Assembly: GCA_949126835.1 (NCBI GenBank)
Contig: OX421494.1
Coordinates: forward strand, 21,082,196-21,146,195
Origin: Anisus vortex
Taxonomy: Eukaryota > Mollusca > Gastropoda > Planorbidae
Direction of reading: 5' to 3'
DNA: 64,000 bases
The notes under the pieces were generated by a model that saw nothing but the letters and a program-made list of their open reading frames with translations, was not told where the DNA came from and made no database searches. The translations under genes and the position numbers were made by a program. Within the stretch, counting starts at the first letter, position 1. Each line of letters starts with the position of its first letter. This document shows, piece by piece, positions 1-12,718 of this stretch.

Positions 1-1065
1 TGCCAAACTAGGAATTCTAAATCATTTAGCGTGCCAACAGCGTGAAAATCAAACTGCTCAACTATATTACTTTTATAACACAATTTATTTAGTGCCGTAG
101 CAAGACCAAGACAAGGAGCGTTATAGAGAAAATCATTAAAGCATTTTATATTTAATAATTAATAAACATGTTCGTTATTAATAGCATCTTTTTTAAAAGC
201 CATTCATAGCTAATACACAATTTCATTTATCAATTTTCACATTAATGTTTAATGTATCAACATGTGAATCTAGTTGTCAAGATATTATTCTAGTAGGAGA
301 TAACAATTCTTTATATTTTGATCTTTGCATAACTGGGATTTCAGCTATAATTTATTATTTCTGGTGAGTCTAAGAATCTCTGTCATGAAAACGATCTGAC
401 TACTACAGTTAAGCGGATACGATACGAAGTGATCATACAAACTGGGTAGTTAATTTAATGTTTAGAATCGTACATATAAATTATTTTAGCATATAATATG
501 TATACAATTTTCATTATAGTTTGATAATTTTAAAGTTTTAAATTGTAAAAGAAGTACCCTTCGGACCAAACTGATAATAGTTAAATTGTAAGCTATTAAT
601 TTTTTTTAAAGGAAAAAAAAATGAAACAGAAATATTAACACAAAGAAAACTGGTTAATTATTATCTCCCTTTAATCCGTGTTCTTAGTTGACTGTTAACG
701 CGATCTGAGCGTACATTATAGATGACTTTCCTAAGTAGTTATCCCTTTCAGATCTTCCGCAAATCGTCACATTTCGATGCCCATTTTTCGGACGCTTAAA
801 TTGAAAAAAAAAAAAAAAAGCCAACTTCCCTCTTAAAAATCGCAAGTCCAATGATTAGATATGTCCACATAAAAATTCCTGAACTAAAACAGTCGACGTC
901 CAGTGTGATTCCAATGTAGTTCGCCAGTCAGCACCAATTAATTACGCTGACGTACGTTGTTTTGACTTGCATTAAAAAAAAAACCTCTTGGAGGTCTCTC
1001 GTGTGCCACTGAAAATCGTTCTGCGTGCTAAGTCTGGCACGCGTTCCTTGGGTTGCCGACCCCTG
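1..1065 (+). mobile_element. hAT-like non-autonomous element, right part, cut by window edge
   Basis: This is the right part of a repeat seen complete at 47332-49732 and, in opposite orientation, at 41964-43769. It starts inside the element (ccaaactaggaattctaaatc) and ends at the hAT-like terminus gttgccgacccctg at 1052-1065. The shared landmarks are the block around 35-60 (gtgccaacagcgtgaaaatc), the AT-rich centre, and the terminal block with cgtgccactgaaaatcgttc near 1001. No open transposase frame survives. Near 66-110 it shows the uninterrupted site (agtgccgtagcaagacc) that is split by an insertion in the 47-kb copy. A short SINE-tail match lies near 546-582. Confidence 0.75.
546..582. 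repeat. SINE 3'-tail fragment
   Basis: The block gtacccttcggaccaaactg followed by ataatag matches the tail of the tRNA-derived SINE at 41085-41335 (acccttaggaccaaactgat). Only about 35 bases are present, with no tRNA-like head next to it. It sits inside the hAT-like copy at 1-1065. Confidence 0.45.
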
Positions 1066-2000
1066 TTCTAGATTATAGACTGTCATTTTATTATGGACGC
1101 TGATGGGCAGCTCACATTGTTGTGCTTTGTAGATTTAACGTTTGGCAGTTATTCAAAAGGTAGGGTCACGTGTACACTACAGCATTGAAATATTTTAACC
1201 ACGGCACTAATCTTTCTCGATATTTCAGAAAGTTGGGCCAGGGAAGGGAGCCAAGGGCGTTTCCTATATTTATGTTAAGATAACAATATTATCAAGGCAG
1301 CTTCCCCCCCCCCTCCTCCCCCAACCCAATCCATCGTGAAATTGTGTGTTTGTTGTGTAGCTCAACAGAGTTTAGAAACACAGATTTCGGAAATCTGAAA
1401 GTCTTTAGGAGCTGTTTGGACGGCGAATACTCACACGACTTCAAGATTAATCGCCCCGTCGCTCGTTTCAACCTGCAGAATTCACACCCACGACGACACG
1501 CGAGCACATAACTAAAGAAGAAGGGGGAATTGTTGGCTGTCAACATGTACCTGCCCCACGGCTCAGTCGTGTGAGCTGAGATATTATTTTGTCTTGAACT
1601 TCACACTAATTGGAAGGAATAGGAAGCACTCGAAGAAAGGTAGGCCTTACCTGTCTGTGAAGATTGTCGGGTTTTGCGTTTGCTACATAAGCACTCTATA
1701 GGCCTACGGTTGCATTTGCCTATAGGAATAGAAAAGATCAAACCCCACAACGGAAGGCGGAACTGCAATTAACGTCGCCGTATTTTACACTGAGCTCAAT
1801 TAGAGGAAAATTGTAAACGTTTGCGAGCAAATTGAAATCCACACGACACCAATAGGTAGGCTAATCCACTTCAATGTGTAATCCACTTCAATGTGTAATC
1901 CACTTCAATATGTAAACCAAACTCTATATACAAAATAAAACATTAAATTAAAAAAAAACAAAAAAAAAACACTCTCACAACAATGAACCAGGGAAGATAA
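1066..2000. other. Non-coding stretch
   Basis: I see no supported gene. There is a C-rich tract near 1303-1322, a triplicated short phrase (aatccacttcaatgtgta) at 1863-1915, and A-rich runs near 1950-1970. Short open frames here have no recognisable domain. Confidence 0.5.
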
Positions 2001-2054
2001 CTCCAGGATTAGCTCAGGCTTAAATTAGTTCCCTCTCCATCAAAGAATAGGGAG

Positions 2055-2170
2055 AGATACAAAGACAAAGACTTGAAAGAGAGGACGAGATAGAGAGACA
2101 AAGACTTGAAAGAGAGGACAAGATAGAGAGACAAAGACTTGAAAGAGAGGACGAGATAGAGACGAGATGG
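2055..2170. repeat. 33-bp purine-rich minisatellite, about 3 copies
   Basis: A 33-bp unit beginning gacaaagacttgaaagagag is repeated from about 2064, 2097 and 2130. A degenerate lead-in (gagagatacaaagacaaaga) precedes it and a GA-rich run follows. The plus strand is almost all purine. The unit is a multiple of three, so the minus strand gives a repetitive open frame that I regard as a by-product. Confidence 0.8.
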
Positions 2171-2669
2171 GGAGAAAGAAGAAAATGGACAGAGATATGG
2201 TGCTGGACTCAGAAGGTTTATTACTACCACAATTCTAGAAACCAAGAAACCACATCTCAGGTCTCCCCCTCCACACTTAAATATCAGACTTTCCTCCTCC
2301 TTCCATTTCCCTCCAAGTTAAAATCACAAAGTCGTGTCTGTGATGTTTACGAGATCGCCCACCCCTCCCCCCGACGCACACAACACTAAAGTCACGAATC
2401 TTTCAAGGGGAAGTAATATAGCGGAGCACACAGTCTAGGTGAGTGCAAAGAGGGATGGAGGGGGAGAATAAACGTCTCGCTCACTGACTGGGCTAATGTA
2501 GACTTTGTGAAGTATGGACCTAACGAGATGTCAATTATATATCTTCTTAAAACGTAATCGGGATACTCTTGGCGTCGATCTCTCTGCCAAGCCATTAAAC
2601 ACTTGAACACTAAGGGGGCCATGGGAAAGATAATAAGGTGAAACTAAAGAGGGCGTAGAAGAGAAAAAT

Positions 2670-2826
2670 GAATAGGGTACAATGATATTTTATAGGTATG
2701 AATGACTATATCTTCAATGTAAGAACGGTTTTGAAAGTTAGACAATAGTTTCAAGGTAAAAACATAATTTTCAAGGTAAGAATTTATTTCAAAAGTAATA
2801 ATGCATTTCAAAGGTAATAATGCATA
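2670..2826. repeat. Degenerate 20-25 bp tandem repeat
   Basis: The phrase tttcaaggtaaaaataatgcat recurs in variant forms about six times. The array is interrupted at 2827 by a small TTAA-flanked element, and a further unit (ggtatgaatgtatttttaaa) is found directly after that element. Confidence 0.55.
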
Positions 2827-2907
2827 TTAACCCTTCCCGTACCGACCTACTTCTATCTATGCTGCCTTCAGTTCCGCTATATACGCGCCCGGGACTGTAA
2901 GGGTTAA
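2827..2907. mobile_element. 73-bp TTAA-flanked mini-MITE (piggyBac-like ends)
   Basis: TTAA at 2827-2830 and TTAA at 2904-2907 flank a 73-bp insert. Its ends are cccttcccgt and gactgtaaggg, which are inverted relative to each other (CCCTTnCnGT). TTAA target duplication with CCC/GGG ends is the signature of piggyBac-type elements. It lies inside a degenerate tandem array, which continues on both sides. It has no coding capacity. A chance hairpin cannot be excluded because the inverted part is only about 10 bp. Confidence 0.45.
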
Positions 2908-2929
2908 GGGTATGAATGTATTTTTAAAG

Positions 2930-4380
2930 TAACATAGGACATAGAACATAGTGTAACCGTAGACAGGCTATTCGGCTAATTAAAGACATTAAAGTTAAAT
3001 TGTTTTTAAAAAGTTTAAATGTCTGATCAAAAGCCAAAATATCTTGGCTATGAACATTATTCTAGTTTTCTTTTTTGTTTCCTTGTTACTATTGAAATAT
3101 TTGATACAACTATATTGACGTCAAAGTTAGGTCCCCATTAATCTAGTTGTAATTACACTTCACCATGTCTGGTACTGACTTCAAGTGAGCGAAAAGTTCT
3201 GCAGCCTGGTTGAAAGAAGTAGACTCTAGTCCTTTTCAATAATATGTACATTTGTGTAACTGAGTCCACACGAAAATACCCTTCAACGAGTTGATTCTGA
3301 CAAAAACTTGTAACAAAATCTAGTCTTGTTGAGTATTTCTGCATCTAGTCACGACCAGATCAAACTTGACCATCTTCCCCACAACGTGGTAACGTGTAAG
3401 TAGTACTTAGAAGTATACTGGACAAATAACTCCCCCCCCCCCAATCATTCTTTAACCAACAATGACTATCAGACGTCATACAGCTGTTCTGGGATTCTGT
3501 GTGCTTCTTAGTGAGGATGTTTTTCTTAACGATTAGTATCTCTTTCTCTAGTCACGCGCCCCTCATCAGCAGCTTTTGCCTTCCCTTTTTTTTTGCTTTC
3601 ATTCTTTTTTCAAGTCTCTCTCTCTCTTTTTTTTACTTCAAAGATAAATATCTTGAAACGAGAGAAATGTGCCCCCATGACCTGACCTATATAAACACAC
3701 CATTACGTGTCCAAGTTGGAATGGACAGACTGCGATCTGAGGGAGCATGTTAAATGGTACCAACACTGTTATAACAGCGCTCCGGGGCATTCTTTGTCAT
3801 TTTATATACCATCTAAAACCAAAAGGGGGGGGGGTTTAGGTACGGTTATAATAGTTAACAATAAAAGTGTTGCGTTGTATAAATATATCACACTATTCAC
3901 ACTTAAAGTTCTAAAACTAGATAATACTGGTACAGATAATTTGTTTAAGTAAATTTTGTTACAAAGACATCCTATGGTGAAATCCGGACTGGAGAGGGGA
4001 GGGGGCAGCAAGGAAAGCATAGGTGCGGTAATGTGACTCTTTCAGACCTAGTGTCACCTGACAGGGTCATAATCTGGCCGTACAGTCCCATCTTGGGGCG
4101 TAGCCAATAAACTGGTGCTCATTTGTAGTCCTATTGTCTATGAGGCAATTGGTGGAAATCAACGCCGAAAAAATGAATGTCAAGGCAATGAATTCTTAAC
4201 CAAAATACAAAAGAACGGACACAAGAGATCTCCTCTTTCAAATAGCTAGTGACCATAATATCAGATGAAGGCTCACGGACAGAAATTTTTGCCAGAAAAC
4301 CACAGACAATCACGTGTGATGAGCATGCTAAAAGAACATGTCAGGAAAAACGACTTCAAGTTCGAAGATTCGACTAATAC
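2930..4380. other. Non-coding stretch
   Basis: No gene is supported. It contains a C10 tract near 3432, a G9 tract near 3826, and T-rich stretches. Short frames in both directions show no family signature. Confidence 0.45.
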
Positions 4381-4760
4381 CTCTATGGCGATGTAGGTTT
4401 TCATTGTAAGGATGTGAAACCTAGACGTTCACAGCAGATCTTCAGAGACGGATCAGGGCCCTGGTAGAAATAAGATGCTTCCCAAGATTCTGAGCATCTC
4501 GTGCATGGAGCACATCACAAACGAAGCTGTCCGCAAACATGTCTCAAACGTCATCGGCTCATTCAAAGACCCGCTCACCACCATCAAGAGCAAGAAACGG
4601 GCGTGGTATGGCAGCAGGATGTAAGATGTGAACGCCTTGCAAACACTATCCTTCAGGGCACATTGCAGGGAGGAAGACAAAGAGGAAGACAAAGAGTAAG
4701 ACACCAGAAAGGAGTGAACCGACCTGTCTTACATCACCTCAATAAGAGCAGCACAAGAGA
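4380..4760 (+). pseudogene. RTE-type LINE reverse transcriptase, decayed C-terminal tail
   Basis: Translated in shifting frames, the stretch resembles the C-terminal tail of RTE-like non-LTR retrotransposon polymerases. Recognisable words are HITNEAVRKHVSNVIG, then DPLTTIKSKKRAWYGSRM, then the arginine/glycine-rich LANTILQGTLQGGRQRGRQR. The same words occur in the better copy at 44830-45480 on the minus strand (VANETVREQITNVIG; LAILQGTVHGGRKRGRK). Stops and frameshifts interrupt it, and the endonuclease and catalytic domains are absent, as expected for a 5'-truncated copy. Confidence 0.7.
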
Positions 4761-4889
4761 ATCGACACCCAGAGCATTTCTCTCGAATTTGGCAGGACCA
4801 GCTCTGATAATAGGACAATCCAAATTTCAAGATAGGAACAGATCTCAATGCAGAGGGCCTACCAGATTTCAAGACATGTAAATGTCCCA

Positions 4890-7800
4890 AGAAAGGTTCA
4901 GGTGTCAAGACGGGGTATGATTTCAAGAGCCCATGAGCATACAATGCAGTTATGTCCATCTACACCAGAATATTCGGGTAATATTCTAACCATAAAAAGG
5001 AAACACCATAGAGACACATTAAAAAAAAATCAACAACCTGGGATTCGAGGCAAAAACTGGATAAGAAAGACACATTTTATATGCAAGAAACAGGATTGGA
5101 TGCCTGATGCAAGTGAAAATAGAAATGAAACGCAGGTGAAATAATATGTTATTTCCTTAAGTCAGACATTAAAACGCGTGCTAGCGTTCTACTAACCAGC
5201 TTATACCTTGAAATAACGAAGAAAATCAAATCGAATAGCCATTATACTTTAGGCTACAGGATGCAAGATTAAGCCATTGTGGGTTCAATTCCATCTTTAT
5301 TGTTTGTTTGTTTTCTAATTACTTTAGATTAAATGTGAATTTCGGGAAACGTAACCCGATGTACACCCTGGCTAACCTATCGAAGGAATCTCTTCTAGAT
5401 AATCGCATATCGGGTGTCCGTTAGAAGGCATCCCCTCAAGGCAGCGGCCAATTAAAATGTCAAAAAGATGTTTATATACGCCCTCGAGGTCGGCTTATAG
5501 CTGTCTGGCCTTCGGTGGATCCAGTGTTGCTGATTTTTTTCTACCTGCTTCGAAATCCAAGGTCACGCTAATGATGGACAGAGGCACACCTGCCGGCGAG
5601 GCAGCCCTCCCCCCCCTCCCGCGTTAACAAATAAAATCATGCGAGATGAAAACACATGCTAGTTTATGTTTCAAAGTAGAAGCAGACTGACAGATATAGC
5701 GGAAAACGTTGGAATTTCTAGCTGCTTTAACTCAAGGACTCTGTTCTAATCTAAGGGTCTATTGGAACTATAGCTGCTGGAACGTTATTCAGGCAAATAA
5801 CATTAGTATTTTATTGAATTACTATTTTTTTTTCTGCAATGCTACAATGGACGAATAACTACTTCCATAACTGATTCAATATTTTGAAAGGAAATCAAAC
5901 AGTCAATCGGATAATGATATAATATAGTATAATAATGATAAAATATAGGCACACGGGAAGGCAAATAGACATGGGATGGGGGTGGACAAAGAGACGTTAT
6001 AGCTTACATTTAATACATAGCCTACAGGCAGGGTTGGATGGGACGACGTTTGCGTTGTACTGTGGGCTTGCACCGACAAGGCAACCCCACGATTTTGCAA
6101 AATGCCCCACACGTGTAGGCCTATGCACTGCATTACATCGTGTTTGCATAACTACAAAGGTATACCCGTCTGCACACATATTTGAAAAAAGGGGTTTTGT
6201 GAAATGCTGTAAGTAGACTTTGTTTAATTAATTCACGCATAAAACTGATGTTTGCATAATATCTACTGTGTTCACTTAACAAATAAATGCACCATGTGCA
6301 GTGCAATAAGTGAAACAGGAGGAAAAAGACAAGTTACAATAAAGTAACCTCTGAACTCTGAACCCTGTGTGACTCACTTCCAGGTAACAACGGGTATTCC
6401 CGCTGGAAAAGAAAGTCTACACCACTGTACCGACAAAAAATGCCATCACTACAAACAATGGAGAGAAAGAGGGAGGGGAATGGGGTAGGGGGGGGGGGTA
6501 AGGAGATAGATTTGGTTCACCTGTGGGGAACAAGGTGGGGAAGGAGAGCAGTTATTGCAAGAATGATCAAAGCAGGAAAAGGAGAGAATGTAACAGGAAA
6601 CTTAAGGTTGTGTGGAGTGTGGAGTTAGGGAACTTGGTACAATGGGAAATCTCTTTTTTTTTTCATTACTATGTTATATGTTTAGATCTACACAAGATGG
6701 GTGTGGGTATAATTAGTCATGCTAAAATGTTAAAAAAACAAACAAACAACAAACTGTTTGACTTCGTGTTTAAATGTGGCTTTATGAATCAAACAGGATG
6801 TTTTAAAACTAAATAGCTTTTTTTGTGTAGTTACTTTGTAAGTTTGTAGGCCCAGTGTCTAGAGTCAAGCAAATAATTGGGAAAGTAACATTTTTACTCG
6901 AGTTTTGTTAACGTCAATTAAACCCAACCACGTTTTGTCGTTCACTTCACCGGGAGGGGAGTTTTTAGCACAATTTATGAGACTGGAAAATATAAAAAAA
7001 GACCCCCCCCCCCCCCCAATAAAAATGCAAACTTTTAAATTAGATATGCACTAAAAATAATGTTTCCTAGTCCATTATTTTGTATCCGGTGAAAGATAAA
7101 TAAACTTTATAATAAGATCTAAAAAGAATCCAGAAATTAAGACACTAAAACACCACGGTAGGGTCTAGGCCTATGGGATAAGCCTACGTAGTATAACAAT
7201 CTATGTCTTAGAAAAAGAAATAGTATAGTCATACAAAAATATAAACCTACCTGTGGATAGCTACATTTTATTTAATACACGCTCTAGTCACTGGAAGTCA
7301 TAGACAAAAAAAAAGCCACTATCCTTACAAAAAAAAGTGTTTCATTTGATTCACGCTTCACATCCAAAAACGTATGATGTACAATGTACAGTAACAAGCT
7401 GCAACAACTAGACTAGATGTCTAGGCCTACAGACGGAGTACTAACATAAATTAAATAACGCGCACATTCCCTTGTCTTGTAACCTTAAGCCCTGTCAACA
7501 AGTGGCACTGGCCTATCGCTGAGAGGAGATGACCTATCATGCCTGACGCAAGCCGTCATCGGAGAGATACGCCGGCTCACGTCAACACAATGGCATCCGG
7601 CAAGTTGTGCACCTTTTTGCGGTATCCAGGGACATGGGAAAACCGTTGAATTTGCAGACTTATCTCAGCTAAGCAATGTATTTTTTCTGTACTTTTATAC
7701 ATAGATGCATTCAGTGGGATAATTTCACTCAACAAAAAGGTCAATAAAAAACATTTACCGTAGACAATTTTCATGAACAATATATAATGTTTCTGAGCAA
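4890..7800. other. Non-coding stretch
   Basis: No gene is supported. It contains a possible tRNA-like B-box phrase (gtgggttcaattcc, near 5279), a C9 tract near 5606, a G10 tract near 6490 and a C15 tract near 7003. Open frames up to about 98 codons have no recognisable domains. Confidence 0.4.
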
Positions 7801-7820
7801 TTATGTGGATAGGCCTAACC

Positions 7821-8112
7821 AAAGACTCGAATAAGATGGACCGCTTGCTTTAAAATTTCTGCTATTTGATGACTCGAATGACGTCTTTTCGGAATTGCCG
7901 ATTCCCTTTTGTACTGTGCACTTCCGTTTCATTTAATCGCTATGATTTTCTCAATAAAAAATTAAAATCGAAAGTTGCATACAGCAGAAACATTTAGGCA
8001 AACGTAGGAGCGTAGAAGTAATTTAAGACAGCGTTTTTGGATGCGCACGAAAAAATGACATATAATCTCTAAAAATAGAGCAAGCGGTCCATCTGATTAG
8101 CCTATAGTCTTT
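7821..8112. mobile_element. MITE with GGACCGCTTGCT inverted ends, 8-bp TSD
   Basis: The inverted subterminal words atggaccgcttgct (7836-7849) and agcaagcggtccat (8079-8092) are exact reverse complements. The outer ends are aaagact and agtcttt. Flanking 8-mers ggcctaac (7812-7819) and ggcccaac (8113-8120) match at 7 of 8 positions, as expected for a target-site duplication. The same element occurs at 39591-40069. Non-coding; hAT-like by duplication length and end. Confidence 0.7.
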
Positions 8113-8119
8113 GGCCCAA

Positions 8120-11100
8120 CATAGTATCACCAAATCTTTCGCGCCATGCTAAAGTCATGGAAGATAAATATGGCTCCAATGCTGTTCATTGCAAACGGGA
8201 TAGAGTTTTTTTATGTAGCCTACATTAAATACTACGTTTAAAACAGGCTCATCTTCATTGGTAGTTCTAAGAAAATTACCCTCTCCATTCATTTGTAACA
8301 GAATAAAATGTTTGCGTTTTATAAATAACTAGCTTAAATATATTCATAAGTCACAACAACAAACAAAACATCAACGTAAGCTACATAGGGCCTATTTATA
8401 AATTAATCGTGCTAAAAAAAATATATTTCATTGGAAAACTTAAAATTGTGTAAAAACTACATTTCTAATCTGTTCCATCAAATGCAACTTTATATCAAGG
8501 AAACGAAACTAAATTCTGCAATCTGCCTTCAAGACCCGAGTTGTTTTTTGTTTCATCCAAAAATAAAGCGTGGCACTTCAGGCCACTCTTGCTGGCAAAG
8601 ATAAAAATAAAAACGTCATATCAAAATACTCGGGATACAATTTCAACATCTCCACATGGAAAAGAACAACAACTCTACCTAACAAGAAATGGGTTAAAAT
8701 ATTAAACTTAACTTGACAAAGAAATAAAACAGTGCAATACAGGCAATGAATTCAGTATTTGTAATAGCCTACTGAAAATAACAAATATACAGTCCAGTCA
8801 TCGATACCAAAGAACACTTTTTAATTGAGCCCTAAACGCAAAAGTAAAACTGTTTTTGGATCACAACGCCTACGTATTTATAACAATTGAGGAAAACTAT
8901 CGGCTACGTGCTGTTGTAGCCTAGGCTACTGTAAGCTCAAGGGCTGCGTCACCCCCCCCCCCCCCCCCCCCCAATGTGTGATGCCAAGAAATGTCTTGGT
9001 TACGGTGTGGCTTGACCTTCTGTTAGAATCAAATCAGTTATAAATCTTTACCATGAACTTCGGGAATCGTATCACACCAAATGAAGGCATAGAATCTAGA
9101 TCTATTCGAATATGTTAGAAAAAATAATAATAATAAAAACAAAGCTTAGGGCATTAAAAACTATATCTGGACATTAAAAAATTAAAATAGCATCTTACGT
9201 ATAGATTAAATCTGTCGTAACTAGTTATAGGTATTATGCACACACGTTGGACAAATCCAACAAAGTTGACACAGTAATCCAACTACGGACACTTCCAATG
9301 ATTGAACTGCTCTCCTAACGACACAACTACACACACGTGACATTGCCATACAATTCAACCCTCCACTGCTGGACACGGCAGGGCTTTCACTTGTCACACT
9401 TGCCTTTTCTTTTCCACACCCAGAACACACTGACCCAGCCGGGGCCTAGTGACCCAATTCGTGACCTCACAGAGCGTAGTGTCCACAAGAGTTTTTTTTT
9501 TTTTTTTTTGCGATTGCCGCCCCATCCCCCACACTCCCCCAAATAGGGTCTTTAGATTCCCCAGAAGGCTACAATGTTTCTGTTTCAAGCAGGGTCACAG
9601 CAACCTGCACCGAGCAGAAGAGACACCAGCGTCAGATTTCAGTCGTAAGGGACCATTGTTAATATTCATGGTGACTTTCTTAAAATGTTTGATTTAACTC
9701 AGCCTAAGGAAGAAGAAAATATTAGAGAAATGGTTTGAAAGCACCATTATTATTATTATTATTTTTATTATTATTATTAGGCCTATCCAATTCCCCATAA
9801 TTTTAAGATGGAATGGATGGTGCTTAGAAACTAAACACTTCAATTGAATTAATGGCGGCGATGGGTGATATGATTTTGAAAAAAAATGCCGTTAAAAATC
9901 TTTAATTAAATAAACACACCTTAAAATATGGATGAAAAAGGATTTACAGTAACATTTAACAATGTTAATTTGTACGTGTTAATCTTGCACACAAACAAAT
10001 ATATTCATTATAACAGAGGTACCACTGGTTCCATGAAGAAGGAAACAATTTAATCCACGGACGAGCTGAATACAGCTTTGTGTTATTAGTTATTTTGGTC
10101 TCCATACAAATGGTAATGGGTTCAATTATTGTTAGAGGAACACGTACCAAGAAGACCGACACATGGGTATGGTACCAACATATAACTATTTATTACAGCC
10201 TTGGCTACAAATAATTATGCTACCACCACAAAAGTTGTTTTTATAGCCACACATTAGAAGTAATGTTATCACGGTGATGATTATTCTTGCAGCCATGTAA
10301 TATTAGCAGTAATGTTATCACCAAGTTATTTTTATAGCCATTATACTAGTGGCAATGTTTTCACCGCGCTTGTTATCAATGATGTACTTACTTACCCAGG
10401 CAGTCAGACACCATACACTCAGGTCACTTAGTCCAACGAGAATGGAGGATGAAGAAAGGGGTGAAGAAGTCCACAGTAAATATATCCTGCACCATGAGGT
10501 CAAGGCACATCCTACTCACGGAAAGGTCACACCCCCAAGTGATGAGTAAAGATGGGAAAGAAGGGAGGGAAGGGGGCGAGAAAGTCACTGGACGTGAAGT
10601 TTTTCTCTCGGATATCACAGCAGACCAAACGCACTTAGGATGGAACTCCGAAGATGAGAAGAGAAAAAAAAACACAACAACGCACACAGAAGTGGAAAGT
10701 TTATCTGTGGAACGAGGTCTGGTTTGTGTCCGTGAGTTCATTTACTGACAGTTTCCGATACGGTCACATCGCGTATCAAGCATCTCTCTCACTCTCTTTT
10801 CTCAAATCTTTCCCCCCTCACCGTCCGTCTCGGGATATAATGAGCTGTACAAGAAACGAGAGGCGGATTACGCAAGTTTTCTGAGTTCAAACCGGGGAGA
10901 GCCAGCTCCCCCTCCCCCTTCACACACACAAGGCCCATCAATACAACTAGTAAATTATAAGACCGTCTGTCAAATCCACTGGGCAATGAAGTCTCCCGGT
11001 CAGAATTGATAACGAAATGGCCCCATTATTGCTTTATTGTACTGGCTCTAACAAACGAGCCAAGTAATCAGCCCAATCTATATTGAAGACGTTTTATCGG

Positions 11101-11640
11101 ACCTACATTTTATATATTAATCTATACATAATACGCAATGCCGTTTTGAGATGGTTCCAAGAATATAATAATCTTTTTTTTTACCCATTCGAAAAAGTCT
11201 TTTAATTTAGTTGGATAAATACACGTATTAGTACTCTCTTTTGATTTTACCATCAGAATGGAAAATATTCACATTTGTATGAATGAACGGTATTACGATT
11301 CAAATAGACTACGCTGGGTTTACGTAAATATCCATAATAAGCAACAAGTATATAATAATAATAAAAAAAATGGCAGTAAGTGTTTAAAGCTTTGTAATGA
11401 CAGTAATGACACAAGTAAAACTTCATTGCTGGTACTGATACGCATTGCAAATGTAATTTTGTTTACTATACGGAAGACATATTATTCTTTAATAATTTCC
11501 TGATTCATTTAAAATACATTAAAAAAGAAAGAATGCACATTACAAATATATGGTGAGATCCACAAACAAAAAAAACGAAAACAACAATTAATTGCAATTA
11601 TTAATTCGTTTAGCGTACATGTAACAATGTTGATCAAAAC
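8120..11640. other. Non-coding stretch
   Basis: No gene is supported. It holds a C21 run at 8952-8972, a T18 run near 9492, an ATT triplet microsatellite near 9748-9778 and an A-rich region. Short frames (for example around 10449-10748) are low-complexity or lack any domain. Confidence 0.45.
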
Positions 11641-11655
11641 TAGAACCCTAACAGA

Positions 11656-12055
11656 GTAGCCAGTAGCACAGCTTACAGTGTAGCAGTAGCACAGCTAACA
11701 GAGTAGCAGTAGCACAGCTTACAGTGTAGCAGTAGCACAGCTTACAGTGTAGCAGTAGCACAGCTAACAGAGTAGCAGTAGCACAGCTTACAGAGTAGCA
11801 GTAGCACAGCTTACAGTGTAGCAGTAGCACAGCTAACAGAGTAGCAGTAGCACAGCTAACAGAGTAGCAGTAGCACAGCTTACAGTGTAGCAGTAGCACA
11901 GCTTACAGTGTAGCAGTAGCACAGCTAACAGAGTAGCAGTAGCACAGCTAACAGAGTAGCAGTAGCACAGCTTACAGTGTAGCAGTAGCACAGCTTACAG
12001 TGTAGCAGTAGCACAGCTAACAGAGTAGCAGTAGCACAGCTTACAGTGTAGCAAA
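11656..12055. repeat. 23-bp minisatellite, 17 units of two alternating types
   Basis: The 23-bp unit is cagtagcacagcttacagtg plus tag, with a second type in which ttacagt reads taacaga. Read from left to right the 17 units are T A T T A h T A A T T A A T T A T (T and A are the two types, h is a hybrid ttacaga). Units 8-15 follow a regular A A T T order, so a 92-bp higher-order period exists. The minus strand stays open in one frame through the array, giving a repetitive peptide that I do not consider a gene. Confidence 0.9.
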
Positions 12056-12423
12056 CAGCGCAGCTAGAAGTACAGCTAATAACACAAATAACAAGATCCT
12101 CTTATAACATATAAGCATCTAATGTCAATTAAACCCAATAGGATTTAGCTTTCAGCGTTGATCACTAACAGTTCACAGGTGTAGGGACGTGTGAGGGATA
12201 CGTAACTTTTTGTCTGAGCACCGGACCAATATCAAAAGCCACGCCAGGTGCTAGTTTGACATTGTTAAAACCAAGTGATGGTTTCACACAGGCAGATACT
12301 GAATGAAAAGAGAGGGATGGGGGTGCGGTCATACGGTCACCCGTTGTATACAAATTCTATAAATCTGTCTATATTTCTGTCACAAGACCAATGCAAGTTA
12401 CTGACGCTCCTCGTGTGACGAAT

Positions 12424-12718
12424 CCATCCATCCCTGTGGCACTACAGCCCATGTAGGGCTTTGGCCTGCTTCACCACCTCCTTCCATTCGGGCCTATCCC
12501 TGGCTTTCCTTCGCCAAGCCCGTACACCAAGCTTTTGCAAATCTGCTTCTACAGCTTCAAGCCATCTTTGTCTTGGTCTGCCCCTAAGCCTCTTTCCTTT
12601 TGGCCTCTGGTGATGTGCTGTTCTGGCTGCTCTACCTTCTGTCATTCTTTCCAAGTGGCCTGCCCACCTCAGTCTGCCCTTCTTTATTTCAGCTACCACC
12701 GTTGGATCCTTGTACAGG
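12424..12718 (-). mobile_element. 5'-truncated LINE with 9-bp target-site duplication
   Basis: On the minus strand an 85-codon frame at 12442-12699 reads like the C-terminal tail of a non-LTR retrotransposon polymerase. It has KGRLRWAGHLERM, then KGKRLRGRPRQRWLE, then an RPEWKEVVKQAK tail. After the stop comes a short 3' UTR ending in a GGAT-repeat tail (minus strand). The insert is bounded by a perfect 9-bp direct repeat, gtgacgaat, at 12415-12423 and 12719-12727. The 295-bp length means a strongly 5'-truncated copy, and the perfect duplication and open frame suggest a fairly recent insertion. Related tails lie at 19760-20055 and 32462-32509. Confidence 0.85.
12442..12699 (-). pseudogene. 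LINE ORF2 C-terminal fragment (85 codons)
   Basis: This is the coding part of the truncated LINE. It begins with the conserved IKKGRLRWAGHLERM block and keeps the GRPRQRW motif followed by a W-rich tail typical of the C-terminus of RTE/CR1-like polymerases. The reverse transcriptase core and endonuclease are missing because of 5' truncation. It is not expected to make a functional protein. Confidence 0.75.

Noticed and set aside
10349..10748. Overlapping frames of about 100 codons on both strands
   Set aside because: Lysine/glutamate- or serine-rich low-complexity peptides without domain, splice or conservation evidence.
11648..11899. Repetitive 83-codon frame on the minus strand
   Set aside because: Encoded by the 23-bp minisatellite; no start context or domain.
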